Made by a program: the position numbers and the translations under genes. Below the pieces are notes generated by a model. That model ran no database searches. It was not told the DNA's origin and saw only the letters and a list, made by a program, of their open reading frames with translations. Below, one piece after another: positions 1-19,986 of a stretch of DNA of 64,000 nucleotides. The number at the start of each line of letters is the position of its first letter. Position 1 is the stretch's first letter. The DNA is taken from contig NZ_JAAIXY010000005.1 of assembly GCF_010894455.1 (NCBI RefSeq), positions 372,001 through 436,000 on the forward strand. Direction: 5' to 3'. This DNA is from Myxococcus eversor. Its GTDB lineage: Bacteria > Myxococcota > Myxococcia > Myxococcales > Myxococcaceae.

Positions 1-1
1 C

Positions 2-1990
2 CTCCGCACCCGAATGTGCGAGGCCCTCCAACTGTCCGAGGGCACGGTCCCGTTCGCTGGAGAGCTGCTGCGAATCCGTGACGAGGAGCAGGACTGGACG
101 GGGGCCATCGAGCGCGTGCTGTACTCGCTGGGTGTCTCCCTGCTGGTTCCCGACTCCGAATATGCGCGGGTGAGTCAGTGGGTGGACCGCACTCATTTGA
201 ACGAGCGGATTGTTTACTACCGCGTCCGGGAAGAGGGCCTGGCGCGAGTCACTCCGGCGAGAGCCGAGTCACTTCCTCACAAGCTGGCCCTCAAGCCGGG
301 TTCCCTCATGGCGCCATGGCTGGAGGCGCAACTTGCCCGTCAATTCGACTACACGTGTTGCGACACGACGGAGCAGTTCATGCGCTCGCGTCAGGCGCTC
401 TCCCGCTCGGGGCAGGTGAAGTCGGGCGGAGAGCGGCACCTGAAGGACGACCGGCACCGCATCGACGACCGTTCCCAGTGGGTGCTGGGGTGGACGAACG
501 ACACCAAGCGTCAGGCGCTGGAGTCGGAGGCGCGGGCCCTGGAGACGCGAATCCTGGCGGCGACCGCGCGGTGGGAGTCGCTCGAACAGCGCTGCTCGAA
601 CCTTCAGTCCCAGGCCGAGCAGTTGGGGCAGCTCGCCGTTTTCGACACCTTCCGGGAGCTCGACTGGCGCTCTGTCGTCAGCGACATCGACCGGCGGGAG
701 GCGCGGCTCAAGGCCCTGGAGAGCGAGTCCGACGTGCTCAGGGGCTTCGAGCGGGAGCTGGCAGTCGTCGAGAAGGAGCTGGCGGCGACGGAGCAGGCAT
801 TGAAGCTGGTGGAGAAGCGGCAGGGGCGACTGGAGGAGAAGGAGGACGCGACGCGACGGACGCTGGCGGCGTGCCAGCGAACGATGGGGGAGGGCTCCGA
901 GTCCATCAGGGCCTGCTACCCGCGAGTGGCCACGCTCTGCGCGGAGGGCCTGGGTGACGCCGTGCTCGAGGCGGATGCATGCGACGAGCGGGAGCGGCAG
1001 GTGCGTGAACGGCTCCAATCGCGCATCGACGGCGAGGCGCGAAAGCAGGAGCGGGTGCGTGATGCCCTCCTGTCCTCGATGCAGGCCTATCGCACGGAGT
1101 TCCCACTGGAGACCCAGGAGCTGGCGGCGAGCTTGGAGGCGGCGCCGGAATACGTGATGTTGCTCGGCGCATTGCGCGCGGATGACCTGCCTCGCTTCGA
1201 GGCGCGCTTCAAGAGCCTCTTGAACGAGAACACCATCCGCGAGGTGGCGAACTTCCAGGCGCAGCTTCACCGGGAGCGCCACGGCATTCGCGAACGCGTG
1301 GACACCATCAATCGTTCGCTCCGGGCCATCGACTACAACCCGGACCGCTACATCATCCTGGAACTGGTGCCGACGGTGGACGCGGACATCCGCGACTTCC
1401 AGCAGGACCTGCGGGCCTGCACGGAAAGCACGCTCACGGGGTCGGAGGACGACGCGTACTCCGAACAGAAGTTCCTGGAAGTGAAGCGCATCATCGAGCG
1501 CTTCCGTGGGCGCGTGGGGGAATCCGAGGCGGACGCGAAGTGGACCCAGCGCGTGACGGACGTGCGCAACTGGTTCAGCTTCTCCGCCTCGGAGCGCTGG
1601 CGCGCGGACGACCAGGAGCACGAGCACTACGCGGACTCGGGCGGCAAGTCGGGCGGACAGAAGGAGAAGCTCGCGTACACGGTACTGGCCGCGAGTCTGG
1701 CCTACCAGTTCGGTTTGCAGTGGGGGGAGACGCGCTCGCGTTCGTTCCGCTTCGTGGTCATCGATGAGGCCTTCGGTCGGGGTTCGGACGAGTCCGCGGC
1801 CTACGGGCTGGAGCTGTTCCGGCGCCTGGACCTGCAACTGCTCATCGTGACGCCGCTGCAGAAGATTCGCGTCATCGAGCCGTATGTGGCCAGCGTGGGC
1901 TACGTCCACAACGAGGAGGGCCGCCACTCGCGGGTGCGCAACCTGACCATCGAGCAGTACCACGCGGAGCGCGAGGCCCGGAGCGCATGA
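2..1990 (+). CDS. jetC: Wadjet SMC-like ATPase JetC, C-terminal part (5' end outside window)
   Basis: The reading frame is open from base 2, so the start codon lies upstream. The visible ~660 residues contain long Glu/Arg/Leu-rich coiled coils (about residues 170-300 and 400-520 of the visible part). They are followed by an ABC-type signature region (GGKSGGQKEKLAYT, codons near 1650-1680) and a Walker B/D-loop region (FVVIDEAFGRGSDES, near 1750-1800). In Wadjet systems JetC is the MukB-like ATPase that, with JetA and JetB, extrudes loops on plasmid DNA and presents it to the nuclease JetD. The stop codon overlaps the jetD start as ATGA at 1987-1990, which supports translational coupling. Identification rests on architecture plus the JetD neighbour; jetA and jetB should lie just upstream of the window. 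Confidence 0.85.
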   Translation, partial: LRTRMCEALQLSEGTVPFAGELLRIRDEEQDWTGAIERVLYSLGVSLLVPDSEYARVSQWVDRTHLNERIVYYRVREEGLARVTPARAESLPHKLALKPGSLMAPWLEAQLARQFDYTCCDTTEQFMRSRQALSRSGQVKSGGERHLKDDRHRIDDRSQWVLGWTNDTKRQALESEARALETRILAATARWESLEQRCSNLQSQAEQLGQLAVFDTFRELDWRSVVSDIDRREARLKALESESDVLRGFERELAVVEKELAATEQALKLVEKRQGRLEEKEDATRRTLAACQRTMGEGSESIRACYPRVATLCAEGLGDAVLEADACDERERQVRERLQSRIDGEARKQERVRDALLSSMQAYRTEFPLETQELAASLEAAPEYVMLLGALRADDLPRFEARFKSLLNENTIREVANFQAQLHRERHGIRERVDTINRSLRAIDYNPDRYIILELVPTVDADIRDFQQDLRACTESTLTGSEDDAYSEQKFLEVKRIIERFRGRVGESEADAKWTQRVTDVRNWFSFSASERWRADDQEHEHYADSGGKSGGQKEKLAYTVLAASLAYQFGLQWGETRSRSFRFVVIDEAFGRGSDESAAYGLELFRRLDLQLLIVTPLQKIRVIEPYVASVGYVHNEEGRHSRVRNLTIEQYHAEREARSA

Positions 1991-3171
1991 GTCAGGGGCG
2001 CTCATGGACCACGCCAGCGGACGTCCGGGAGCGGGTCCGGCGCGACTGGGATTCGGGGCACATCCTCGCGGCACCGCTCTCGGGCGAGCCCCTCTTTCCG
2101 CTCCCTCTCCCACTGCGCCGGCCGGAAGGCGCGGAGCTCGCGGCACGATTCGACGAAGCCCGTCAGTGGGTCCGTGCATGGGAGGGGGTGTCCCAGGACG
2201 GTTCGGGCCTGTGCGTGGAATGGACGGAGGTGCGTCACCGCCAGCTCGGCGCGAACCGGGTTCCTCGGAGTGTCATCGTCCCCACCCGGGACGTGGCGCT
2301 CGCGTTGTTGCGCAAGTCGCTAGAGGCCCGGCGCTTCGATGCGCTGGCGAACGTGACACTCACTCGCTACCCGTCGCTGCGCGAGTGGTTGGTCCGGCGA
2401 CCCAAGGTGCTCCTGGCTCACATGGACGCGTGGGAGCGGGTGCTCCTGGTGTTGGACTGGCTGCTCGCGAACCCTCAATCAGGGCGGTACCTGAGGCAGG
2501 TGGACCTCCCAGGGCTGGACTCGAAGTTCATCGAGCACCACAAGGGGCTCCTGATGGAGCTTCAGGAGCAGGTGCAGCCATCCGTGCGAGAGCGCATCCC
2601 GGCGCGTGATTTCGAGTCCCGTTTCGGGCTGTGCGCGAAGCCGCGCCGCGTCCGCCTTCGCTTCCTCGACCCCGCTCTCTACGTCGAAGGACTGTCCGAC
2701 CTGGAGGTGACGGTCTCCGAATTGGCGGTGCTGCGGCCTCGCGTCGAGCGCGTGTTCATCACCGAGAACGAGGTCAATGGCCTCGCATTCCCCCGCATCG
2801 CGAGGAGTCTGATCATCTTCGGCCTGGGCTACAGACTGGAGCCGCTTGGCGCGCTGCCCTGGCTGTCCGCCACCTGCACGTACTACTGGGGCGACATCGA
2901 CACGCACGGCTTCGCCATCCTTGACCGATTGCGCGCGCACCATCCCCACGTCCGCTCCATGCTGATGGACCGTGACGTGCTTCTTGCGCACACGGCGCAA
3001 TGGGTGGAGGAGCCCGGGCCTCACCGGGGCTCGCTGTCGCGGCTGACTGAATCGGAGGCGGAGCTTTACGAGGACCTGCGATGTCATCGACTGGCTGAGC
3101 GCGTTCGCCTGGAGCAGGAGCACATCGGCTTCCGCTGGGTGGAGAACACCCTGGCCCGGTTGTCCGAGTGA
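1987..3171 (+). CDS. jetD: Wadjet nuclease subunit JetD (DUF3322 + DUF2220/Toprim)
   Basis: A 394-residue protein matching JetD in length and architecture: an N-terminal DUF3322-like region (about residues 1-190) and a C-terminal topoisomerase-VI/Spo11-like Toprim domain (about 200-380). Visible Toprim acidic residues are E260 and E262 in ITENEVNG, and D303 and D305 in WGDIDTHG. JetD is the subunit that cleaves plasmid DNA once the JetABC motor has reeled it in. It starts on an ATG overlapping the jetC stop and ends 72 bp before enolase. Both Toprim acidic motifs are intact, so the enzyme is likely active. This is the best-supported defence gene in the window. Confidence 0.9.
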   Translation: MSQGRSWTTPADVRERVRRDWDSGHILAAPLSGEPLFPLPLPLRRPEGAELAARFDEARQWVRAWEGVSQDGSGLCVEWTEVRHRQLGANRVPRSVIVPTRDVALALLRKSLEARRFDALANVTLTRYPSLREWLVRRPKVLLAHMDAWERVLLVLDWLLANPQSGRYLRQVDLPGLDSKFIEHHKGLLMELQEQVQPSVRERIPARDFESRFGLCAKPRRVRLRFLDPALYVEGLSDLEVTVSELAVLRPRVERVFITENEVNGLAFPRIARSLIIFGLGYRLEPLGALPWLSATCTYYWGDIDTHGFAILDRLRAHHPHVRSMLMDRDVLLAHTAQWVEEPGPHRGSLSRLTESEAELYEDLRCHRLAERVRLEQEHIGFRWVENTLARLSE

Positions 3172-4527
<1,356 letters not shown>

Positions 4528-4536
4528 GCCTCGCAC

Positions 4537-4566
4537 CGGCGGCCGGGCGAAGTCGTCCGGCCGTCG
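4537..4566 (+). terminator. GC-rich hairpin after enolase
   Basis: CGGCGGCCGG (4537-4546) pairs with CCGGCCGTCG (4557-4566), with one G-T pair and a 10-base loop, just after the enolase stop. It lies between convergent genes and could serve both strands. There is no T-tract, as is common in very GC-rich genomes. Confidence 0.5.
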
Positions 4567-4612
4567 TGCCGTCCGTCAATCGGGGGAGCGCTCCTCCCTC
4601 GTGACGGGGGGC

Positions 4613-5644
4613 TCACGCCGCGAGCCCCAGGTTGCGCCGCACCGCCGGCTGCCTCACCTTCCAGATGAGGCTGTCGACGATGTAGTGGTGGAAGTTGAGC
4701 GTCTGGACGATGAGCAGGCTGGCCGCCGGAATCCACCCGAGTCCCTTGAGGATGAAGGTGTAGAGCAGCGCGGAGATGGCGATGCAGACCACCAGGTAGT
4801 GCACCATCCACCGGCTCTGGCTGAGCGTGGAGAGGAACCGGTGCGCCGGGCTCACCTTGTCCGCGAAGCGGCGGTTGTGGAACAGCCAGACGATGAGGAT
4901 GTACTGCGCGTTGTGCCACACGTTGAGCCCCAGCCAGCCCGTCTCCAGGCTGGGGATGACGAAGTAGCCCAGGGTGAACATGCCCGCGTGCGTCGCCAGG
5001 TAGAGCGTCTGCGCGGGGCTGCCGGCGCCGGAGCGCAGCGCCCGTGCCTGGAACACCGCCCAGGCCGCCACCGCCACCAGCGCGCTGGCCGCGGCCACCC
5101 ACGCCACCTCCTGGGGCACCGGCAGCATGCGCACGTCCAGCTTGAGGAAGGTGGTGGAGCCCTGCGCGGAGCGGTGCAGCAGTCCCGCCAGGGGTAACAG
5201 GTACAGCATCCACACCGTGGCGGGGTTGTCCGACGGCGGCCTGCGCGAGGCCCGGTCCATGATGCGGCTGACGCCGTAGCTCTGCCGCAGGTAGTGCCAC
5301 CCCTGCCAGTAGAAGTAGATGCTCATCAGCGGCCAGACGCCGGCGAGCTGGTACACGGCGAACGTCCCGCTGAAGACGATGAGCGGCAGCACCCAGATGT
5401 GGAAGCGGTGCTGCTGCCGGCTCTCCCCGTCGAAGCCCAGGCGCGTGAAGGTCGACACCACGTGGTGGTAGCCGAGCAGCCACACGTCGATGGTCAGCAG
5501 CAGCGGGAATAACGAGGGCTTCGCCAGCGCGGCCAGGGCGAAGACAACTCCCAGCAACGCGGTCCCCACGATGAAGAGAAGGTCGAATCGGGGATTGCGA
5601 ACCCAACCCCACGACAGCTCCGAGGTGTCCGTTCGTGTGCTCAC
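4613..5644 (-). CDS. Histidine-rich polytopic membrane protein, function unknown
   Basis: A 343-residue integral membrane protein starting on GTG, with roughly eight hydrophobic segments spread over its length. Several paired or isolated histidines sit at membrane edges in conserved-looking contexts: GYHHVVSTF, QGWHYLRQSYG, NVWHNAQYI and LNFHHYIVDSLIWK. This pattern recalls membrane di-iron or Brp/Blh-type beta-carotene oxygenases, but I cannot assign that family from sequence alone. It is convergent to enolase and divergent from the cyclodeaminase-NRPS unit, so membership in the biosynthetic locus is possible but unproven. No ribosome binding site is obvious before the GTG. Confidence 0.6.
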   Translation of the reverse strand: MSTRTDTSELSWGWVRNPRFDLLFIVGTALLGVVFALAALAKPSLFPLLLTIDVWLLGYHHVVSTFTRLGFDGESRQQHRFHIWVLPLIVFSGTFAVYQLAGVWPLMSIYFYWQGWHYLRQSYGVSRIMDRASRRPPSDNPATVWMLYLLPLAGLLHRSAQGSTTFLKLDVRMLPVPQEVAWVAAASALVAVAAWAVFQARALRSGAGSPAQTLYLATHAGMFTLGYFVIPSLETGWLGLNVWHNAQYILIVWLFHNRRFADKVSPAHRFLSTLSQSRWMVHYLVVCIAISALLYTFILKGLGWIPAASLLIVQTLNFHHYIVDSLIWKVRQPAVRRNLGLAA

Positions 5645-5829
5645 GGCGCCGGATGATAGGGCTTGCGCCGAGTTCCTGTAAATCGTGCAATGTCGGCAAG
5701 TGTGGTCATGGGCAATCAGGGGTGATTATTCTTCTGGTCTGGTAATGGTGTGTCTGTTTGTTTTGATTGTCTTCACAGGCCTCGCGGCATGATGCAGAGT
5801 GCGCGCAACTCCACCCGAGGGGAGCGCCC
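5645..5829 (+). promoter_or_regulatory. Intergenic promoter region before the NRPS unit
   Basis: This 185-bp gap separates the divergent membrane protein and the cyclodeaminase. Bases ~5715-5780 are clearly more AT-rich than the surroundings (runs such as TTATTCTTCT and TTTGTTTTGATTG), which fits a promoter for the plus-strand NRPS unit. The sequence GAGGGG near 5818 precedes the GTG start. No clear -35/-10 pair or operator was identified. Confidence 0.4.
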
Positions 5830-6930
5830 GTGAAGACACTTCTCGTCACCCAGGCGGACCTGCGCAAGCTCGTGCATGAGGTGGGAATCGATGCCCTGAT
5901 GGACCAGGTCATCGAGGCGGTGGAGGGCGCCTTCCGCGCGTTCGACACGTCGAGGACGGAGCTGCGGCAGCGGGACGGTTTCACGCTGCGCAATGCTCGG
6001 ACAGGCGTGCTGGAATGGATGCCGGTGATGCGTCAGGGTGAAACAATTACAATCAAAGTGGTGGGCTACAACCCGCTGAATCCCAGGCGCTATGGGGTTC
6101 CCACCATCATCGCGACCAACAGTGTCTATGACTGTGAGACGGGGCATCTGATGGCGGTGGTGGACGGGGTGTTGGCCACGGCGTTGCGCACGGGGGCGGC
6201 GTCCGCCATCGCGAGTCGCCATCTGGCGGACCCGGACAGTCGGGTGGTGGGGCTGGTGGGGTGTGGGGCGCAGGCCGTCACGCAGTTGCATGCGTTGTCC
6301 CGCGTGTTCAGCATCCAACGGGTGCTTGCCTTTGACGTGGACCCCGTGGCGCAGCGGTCCTTTCCCAAGCGCGTGGGTTTCCTGGGGTTGGACGTGCGCG
6401 CGGTGCCGCTGGAGACGGTGGAGGCGGAGGCGGACATCCTCTGCACGGTGACGTCCGTGGGCGTGGGAGAGGGGCCGGTGCTGGAGGACGGACGGCTGCG
6501 GCCGTGGCTGCATGTCAACGCGGTGGGCTCGGACCTGCCGGGGAAGGTGGAGCTGCCGCGCTCGCTCCTGGAGCGCAGCCTGGTGTGTCCGGACTTCCTT
6601 CCCCAGGCGCTCGTGGAGGGCGAGTGCCAGCAGCTCCGGCCCGAGCAGGTGGGCCCGAGCATCATCGAAGTGGTGCAGAACCCCGAGCGTCATCGGGACT
6701 GGCGCAAGCGCTCCACGGTGTTCGACTCCACGGGCTTCTCGCTGGAGGACGAGGCGGTGACGCGCGTCCTCACGGAGCTGGCCCGGAGGCATGGCCTGGG
6801 CATGGACGTGGAGCTGGAGTGCCTCGCGGGGGATGCGATGGACCCGTATGACCTGCTCTTGCCGGGCCAGGGTGTCCAGGCCGGTGAGGAGGCGCCAGGC
6901 GACTCCCGACACAAGGTCCGCGTGGCCTGA
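5830..6930 (+). CDS. Ornithine cyclodeaminase / mu-crystallin family protein
   Basis: I chose the GTG at 5830 because a GAGGGG ribosome binding site precedes it and the protein then begins MKTLLVTQADL, typical of the family (366 residues). The family deaminates and cyclises L-ornithine to L-proline using bound NAD, or carries out related imine reductions. Visible features are the conserved TIKVVGYNP segment, the Rossmann motif GLVGCGAQA (G141-A148) and D235 in GSDLPGK, which aligns with the catalytic aspartate of ornithine cyclodeaminase. It lies 83 bp before the NRPS on the same strand. Two NRPS adenylation pockets read as proline-like, so supplying L-proline is the natural inference. Alternatives are lysine cyclodeaminase, opine or alanine dehydrogenase activity. 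Confidence 0.85.
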   Translation: MKTLLVTQADLRKLVHEVGIDALMDQVIEAVEGAFRAFDTSRTELRQRDGFTLRNARTGVLEWMPVMRQGETITIKVVGYNPLNPRRYGVPTIIATNSVYDCETGHLMAVVDGVLATALRTGAASAIASRHLADPDSRVVGLVGCGAQAVTQLHALSRVFSIQRVLAFDVDPVAQRSFPKRVGFLGLDVRAVPLETVEAEADILCTVTSVGVGEGPVLEDGRLRPWLHVNAVGSDLPGKVELPRSLLERSLVCPDFLPQALVEGECQQLRPEQVGPSIIEVVQNPERHRDWRKRSTVFDSTGFSLEDEAVTRVLTELARRHGLGMDVELECLAGDAMDPYDLLLPGQGVQAGEEAPGDSRHKVRVA

Positions 6931-6966
6931 ATCGCGCTTCTCTTCCTCTCATTGCCTCTCACGCGG

Positions 6967-7003
6967 GAGTCCCGTGACTCGCCCGGCGGTGTCGCGGGGA
7001 CTC
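6967..7003 (+). promoter_or_regulatory. Small hairpin just upstream of the NRPS ribosome binding site
   Basis: GAGTCCC (6967-6973) can pair with GGGACTC (6997-7003), ending immediately before the GAGGAG ribosome binding site of the NRPS gene. It could influence translation, or be chance in GC-rich DNA. Confidence 0.25.
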
Positions 7004-7013
7004 GAGGAGCACC

Positions 7014-17348
<10,335 letters not shown>

Positions 17349-17355
17349 GCCGCGT

Positions 17356-18612
17356 TCATGTGGATGGAGGAGGGGCGCGCGCCTCCAGCGAAGCGAGCCG
17401 GCCCGGCAGCAGCACGCGCACGCTCAGCGCCAGCGCGAAGAACAACAGCGCCGCGCACGCGGTGACGGCGCGCAGTCCCAGCCGGTCCCCGAGCGCTCCC
17501 TGCAACCACACGCCGCCGGAGTACCCCAGATTGAGGACCAGGTTGAACAGGCCGCTCACGCGCACTTGCATCTCCGCGCTCGCGCGCCCCTGGCACAACG
17601 TCCTCAGTCCTCCCACCGCGAGCAGGTACAGCGCGCCGAGCACGAAGAGGAACGTCCCCGCGATGGGCACGTTCGGAGACAGCCAGTACGCGGCGGCCAC
17701 GGGCCCCAGCAGGAGCATCGTCCGCTCCAGCAGCGCTCCTCGCCCCCAACGCTCGGCCAGCGTCCCCGCCAGTACGGCGGCCGTCACCGCGCCCACGCCC
17801 TGCACCGTGGTGAGCAGCGACGCCGTGGCCGCGTCGCCCTGGAGCACCCGCAACGCGAGCACCGGCACCAGCGCGATGAAGGGCGAGATGAGCACGGCCA
17901 CGCCCAGCGTGCCGCCCAGCGCCGCGGCGATGCCCACGTCCTCACGCGCCGCGAGCAGCCCGCGCTTGACTCCACTCCACAGCCCCTCCCCAGGTCGTGG
18001 ATTCCCCCGGGGCACCGGTCCCATCGAGGCCAGCGCCACCAGCACCGCCACGAAAGAGACTGTGTTGAACACGAACGCCCACGCCACCCCTCCCCGCGTG
18101 AGGATGAGGGCCGCGAGCGCCGGGCCGAAGATACGTCCCAGGTTGGCCTGCGCCAGGTCCAGGCTGAGGCCGCTATGAAGCTGCTCGGACGGAAGAATCA
18201 CCGCCGTCATCGCGGAGAAGACCGGCAGCGTCAGCGCGCTCATGCAGCCGTGCAGGACGCAGAGGATGGCCAGCGGCGTGAGCGTGAGCCGCCCCGTGGC
18301 CGCCAGCACCGCGAGCGCTCCGGCAATCACCGCCTGCGCCAGCGTGCACACCGCCAAATAGGCCCGCCGGTCGAACCGGTCCGCCAGCGTTCCCGCGAGT
18401 GGGACGAGCACGATGGAGGGAAGGAATGCCAGCGCGGTGATGCGGCCCATCCACTCCGCGCGCCCTGTCGTCTCCGTCACGTAGATGCCCAGAGCGACCA
18501 GCTCCATCCACGTCCCCAACGTGGAGATGAGCCCTCCCCACCAGACCTTCACGTAGGCTGGATGACTGAAGGCACGAAACGACGGATGACTCGAAAGTCG
18601 CCGGATGGACAT
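17356..18612 (-). CDS. MFS transporter, probable product exporter
   Basis: About 418 residues from the ATG at 18612, which begins MSIRRLSSHPSFRAF; the frame is open further upstream, but that extension looks non-coding. It has about twelve hydrophobic helices and the loop motif GTLADRFDRRAYL between helices 2 and 3, as in MFS_3/EntS-like exporters. It is convergent with the NRPS and only 7 bp from its stop, and divergent from the carrier/encapsulin pair. The position suggests export of, or self-resistance to, the peptide. Substrate cannot be read from sequence. The 218-bp gap at 18613-18830 must hold promoters for both directions. Confidence 0.88.
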   Translation of the reverse strand: MSIRRLSSHPSFRAFSHPAYVKVWWGGLISTLGTWMELVALGIYVTETTGRAEWMGRITALAFLPSIVLVPLAGTLADRFDRRAYLAVCTLAQAVIAGALAVLAATGRLTLTPLAILCVLHGCMSALTLPVFSAMTAVILPSEQLHSGLSLDLAQANLGRIFGPALAALILTRGGVAWAFVFNTVSFVAVLVALASMGPVPRGNPRPGEGLWSGVKRGLLAAREDVGIAAALGGTLGVAVLISPFIALVPVLALRVLQGDAATASLLTTVQGVGAVTAAVLAGTLAERWGRGALLERTMLLLGPVAAAYWLSPNVPIAGTFLFVLGALYLLAVGGLRTLCQGRASAEMQVRVSGLFNLVLNLGYSGGVWLQGALGDRLGLRAVTACAALLFFALALSVRVLLPGRLASLEARAPPPST

Positions 18613-18830
18613 GGGACGTCGCGACAGTGGAGCACAGAAATCGCTCTTGCCGAGGCAGCTGAGAAATGCCGCCTCGCTGCACTCGCGTGCCTCTCGTGGC
18701 TCGCCTTGACGAGGGCGGAGAAGGCTCCCAGACTGCACGCGCCTGGGACTCAGGGAGGGTGTGAAACATCGCGCCCCATGAACCCGTTGCCGTCAGCGAC
18801 AGCGACGGCGGTTGAACAAGGAGCAAGGGC

Positions 18831-19028
18831 ATGCAAGCACTGACGAAGCAGGCGGAAGAGACCGGGCAGGCTCTGTGTCCCACGTGTTCTCAGCCCATCG
18901 ACGGCACGGGCCGTGTGCAGGGCGAGGTGCTCACGTGCACGGGCTGTGACGGCGAGCTGGAGGTGGTGGGCCTCAATCCACTGCGGCTCGAAGAGGCACC
19001 CGAGGTAGAGGAGGACTGGGGCGAGTAG
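18831..19028 (+). CDS. LysW-type amino-group carrier protein (AmCP)
   Basis: A 65-residue acidic zinc-ribbon protein. CPTC (C16, C19) and CTGC (C36, C39) would bind zinc, followed by GELEVVGLNPLRLEE and the exact C-terminal EDWGE tail that defines LysW. In Thermus lysine and some arginine pathways, and in Streptomyces secondary metabolism, the terminal glutamate gamma-carboxyl is joined to the amino group of a substrate by an ATP-grasp ligase (LysX/ArgX type). The protein then carries the intermediate through later enzymes. AAGGAG lies 7 bp before the ATG. No LysX-like ligase or LysZ/LysY/LysJ/LysK homologue is in this window, so a primary lysine role is unlikely. It is followed after 13 bp by the encapsulin-like gene. 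Confidence 0.88.
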   Translation: MQALTKQAEETGQALCPTCSQPIDGTGRVQGEVLTCTGCDGELEVVGLNPLRLEEAPEVEEDWGE

Positions 19029-19041
19029 GCCCTGGATCGAC

Positions 19042-19905
19042 ATGAGCTCGAACGAGACAGTGGAGCAGCCCGTTCTCTCGCCCGGAAGGGTCTTCGCCCA
19101 GGCGGTCGCCACGCAGGGCGCGAAGGCCTCGGTGGATTTCCCGCACACCATCACCGAGGCCTTCCCGGGCTTCAAGCGACGTCCGCGCATCGCCGTGCGC
19201 GGCCTCTTCAAGGTCGCGAAGGCGGACGGTGCCAAGGTGAAGTACTGGCACGAGACACCGCCGAAGACGGCGCCCACCGTGGCGGTGGAGGACGTGGGCC
19301 TGCGGCCCGAGGCCGCGTTCGAGTTCCACACGGACCTGGCGACGCTCAAGCCGACGACGGCCTGGATTCAAGTGCCTCCGGCGCTGCTCGATGACCCGGA
19401 GACGCTGGCGACGTTCATCGACTTCCGGCTGCTGGTGCGGCTGTGCACCGCGGAGAACCAGGCGCTCGCGCGCGGACGCGGAGGAGACCGTGTGCGCGGG
19501 CTCCTGGAGACGCCAGGGATTGCCCGCCTGCCAGCGCTCTCGGACCCTGTCTCATCGCTGCTCGCCGCGTGTGACAGGGTGGAGCAGATGGGCGGCAGCG
19601 CCGACGGCATCCTCGTCAACCCGGCGGACTACTACCGGTACTTCGTGGGACGCGGTGGACTGCTGGCGGACCTGACCGCCATGGGCGTGCGCATCGCTCG
19701 CGCGCGCATGGTGGACCCCGGGCAGGTCATCGTCGGGGACTTCACCGCGGCGGCGACCATCTTCGACAGTGGCCGCTCCTCCATCCGCTTCGCGGAGGCG
19801 CCTCCGGGCATCTTCCCGCGCGAGGGCCTGGCGGTGTGCGGTGAGATTCACACCGCGCTCGTCGTCCACCTGCCGACGCACTTCTACGTCGCCTCGCTCG
19901 TCTGA
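19042..19905 (+). CDS. HK97-fold capsid-like protein, probable natural-product (family 3) encapsulin
   Basis: A 287-residue protein whose second half follows the phage-capsid/encapsulin order: a helix with RLCTAENQALARG and GLLETPGI (E-loop to P-domain region), ADGILVNPADYY, a GxxVIVGDFTAAATIFDSG beta segment, and a C-terminal AVCGEIHTALVVHLPTHFYV strand like those ending HK97 gp5. Encapsulins assemble into protein shells that enclose enzymes. Family 3 members are described, from memory, as embedded in biosynthetic clusters of Streptomyces and myxobacteria. No portal, terminase, protease or tail gene is nearby, which argues against prophage. It is cotranscribed with the carrier protein 13 bp upstream. 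The start has only a weak ribosome binding site, so coupling is likely. Cargo is unknown; the fold assignment is by motif reading. Confidence 0.75.
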   Translation: MSSNETVEQPVLSPGRVFAQAVATQGAKASVDFPHTITEAFPGFKRRPRIAVRGLFKVAKADGAKVKYWHETPPKTAPTVAVEDVGLRPEAAFEFHTDLATLKPTTAWIQVPPALLDDPETLATFIDFRLLVRLCTAENQALARGRGGDRVRGLLETPGIARLPALSDPVSSLLAACDRVEQMGGSADGILVNPADYYRYFVGRGGLLADLTAMGVRIARARMVDPGQVIVGDFTAAATIFDSGRSSIRFAEAPPGIFPREGLAVCGEIHTALVVHLPTHFYVASLV

Positions 19906-19938
19906 CGAACGCGTCGCCCGGAGCGCGACGACACCCCA

Positions 19939-19966
19939 CCGTCCGGAGTCACTTCCTTCCGGACGG
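19939..19966. terminator. Bidirectional hairpin between encapsulin and methyltransferase
   Basis: CCGTCCGGA (19939-19947) pairs perfectly with TCCGGACGG (19958-19966) over a 10-base loop, between two convergent stops. It probably terminates both genes and marks the end of the carrier/encapsulin transcript. Confidence 0.65.
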
Positions 19967-19986
19967 CGGGTGAGGACGTGCCCGGC

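Noticed and set aside
18831..19028. The 65-residue protein as a lysine-biosynthesis LysW
   Set aside because: No lysine pathway genes nearby, and most proteobacteria make lysine through diaminopimelate; a secondary-metabolism carrier fits the context better.
19042..19905. The capsid-like gene as part of a prophage
   Set aside because: No terminase, portal, tail, integrase or lysis gene is adjacent; the only cotranscribed partner is the LysW-type carrier, so an encapsulin is more likely.
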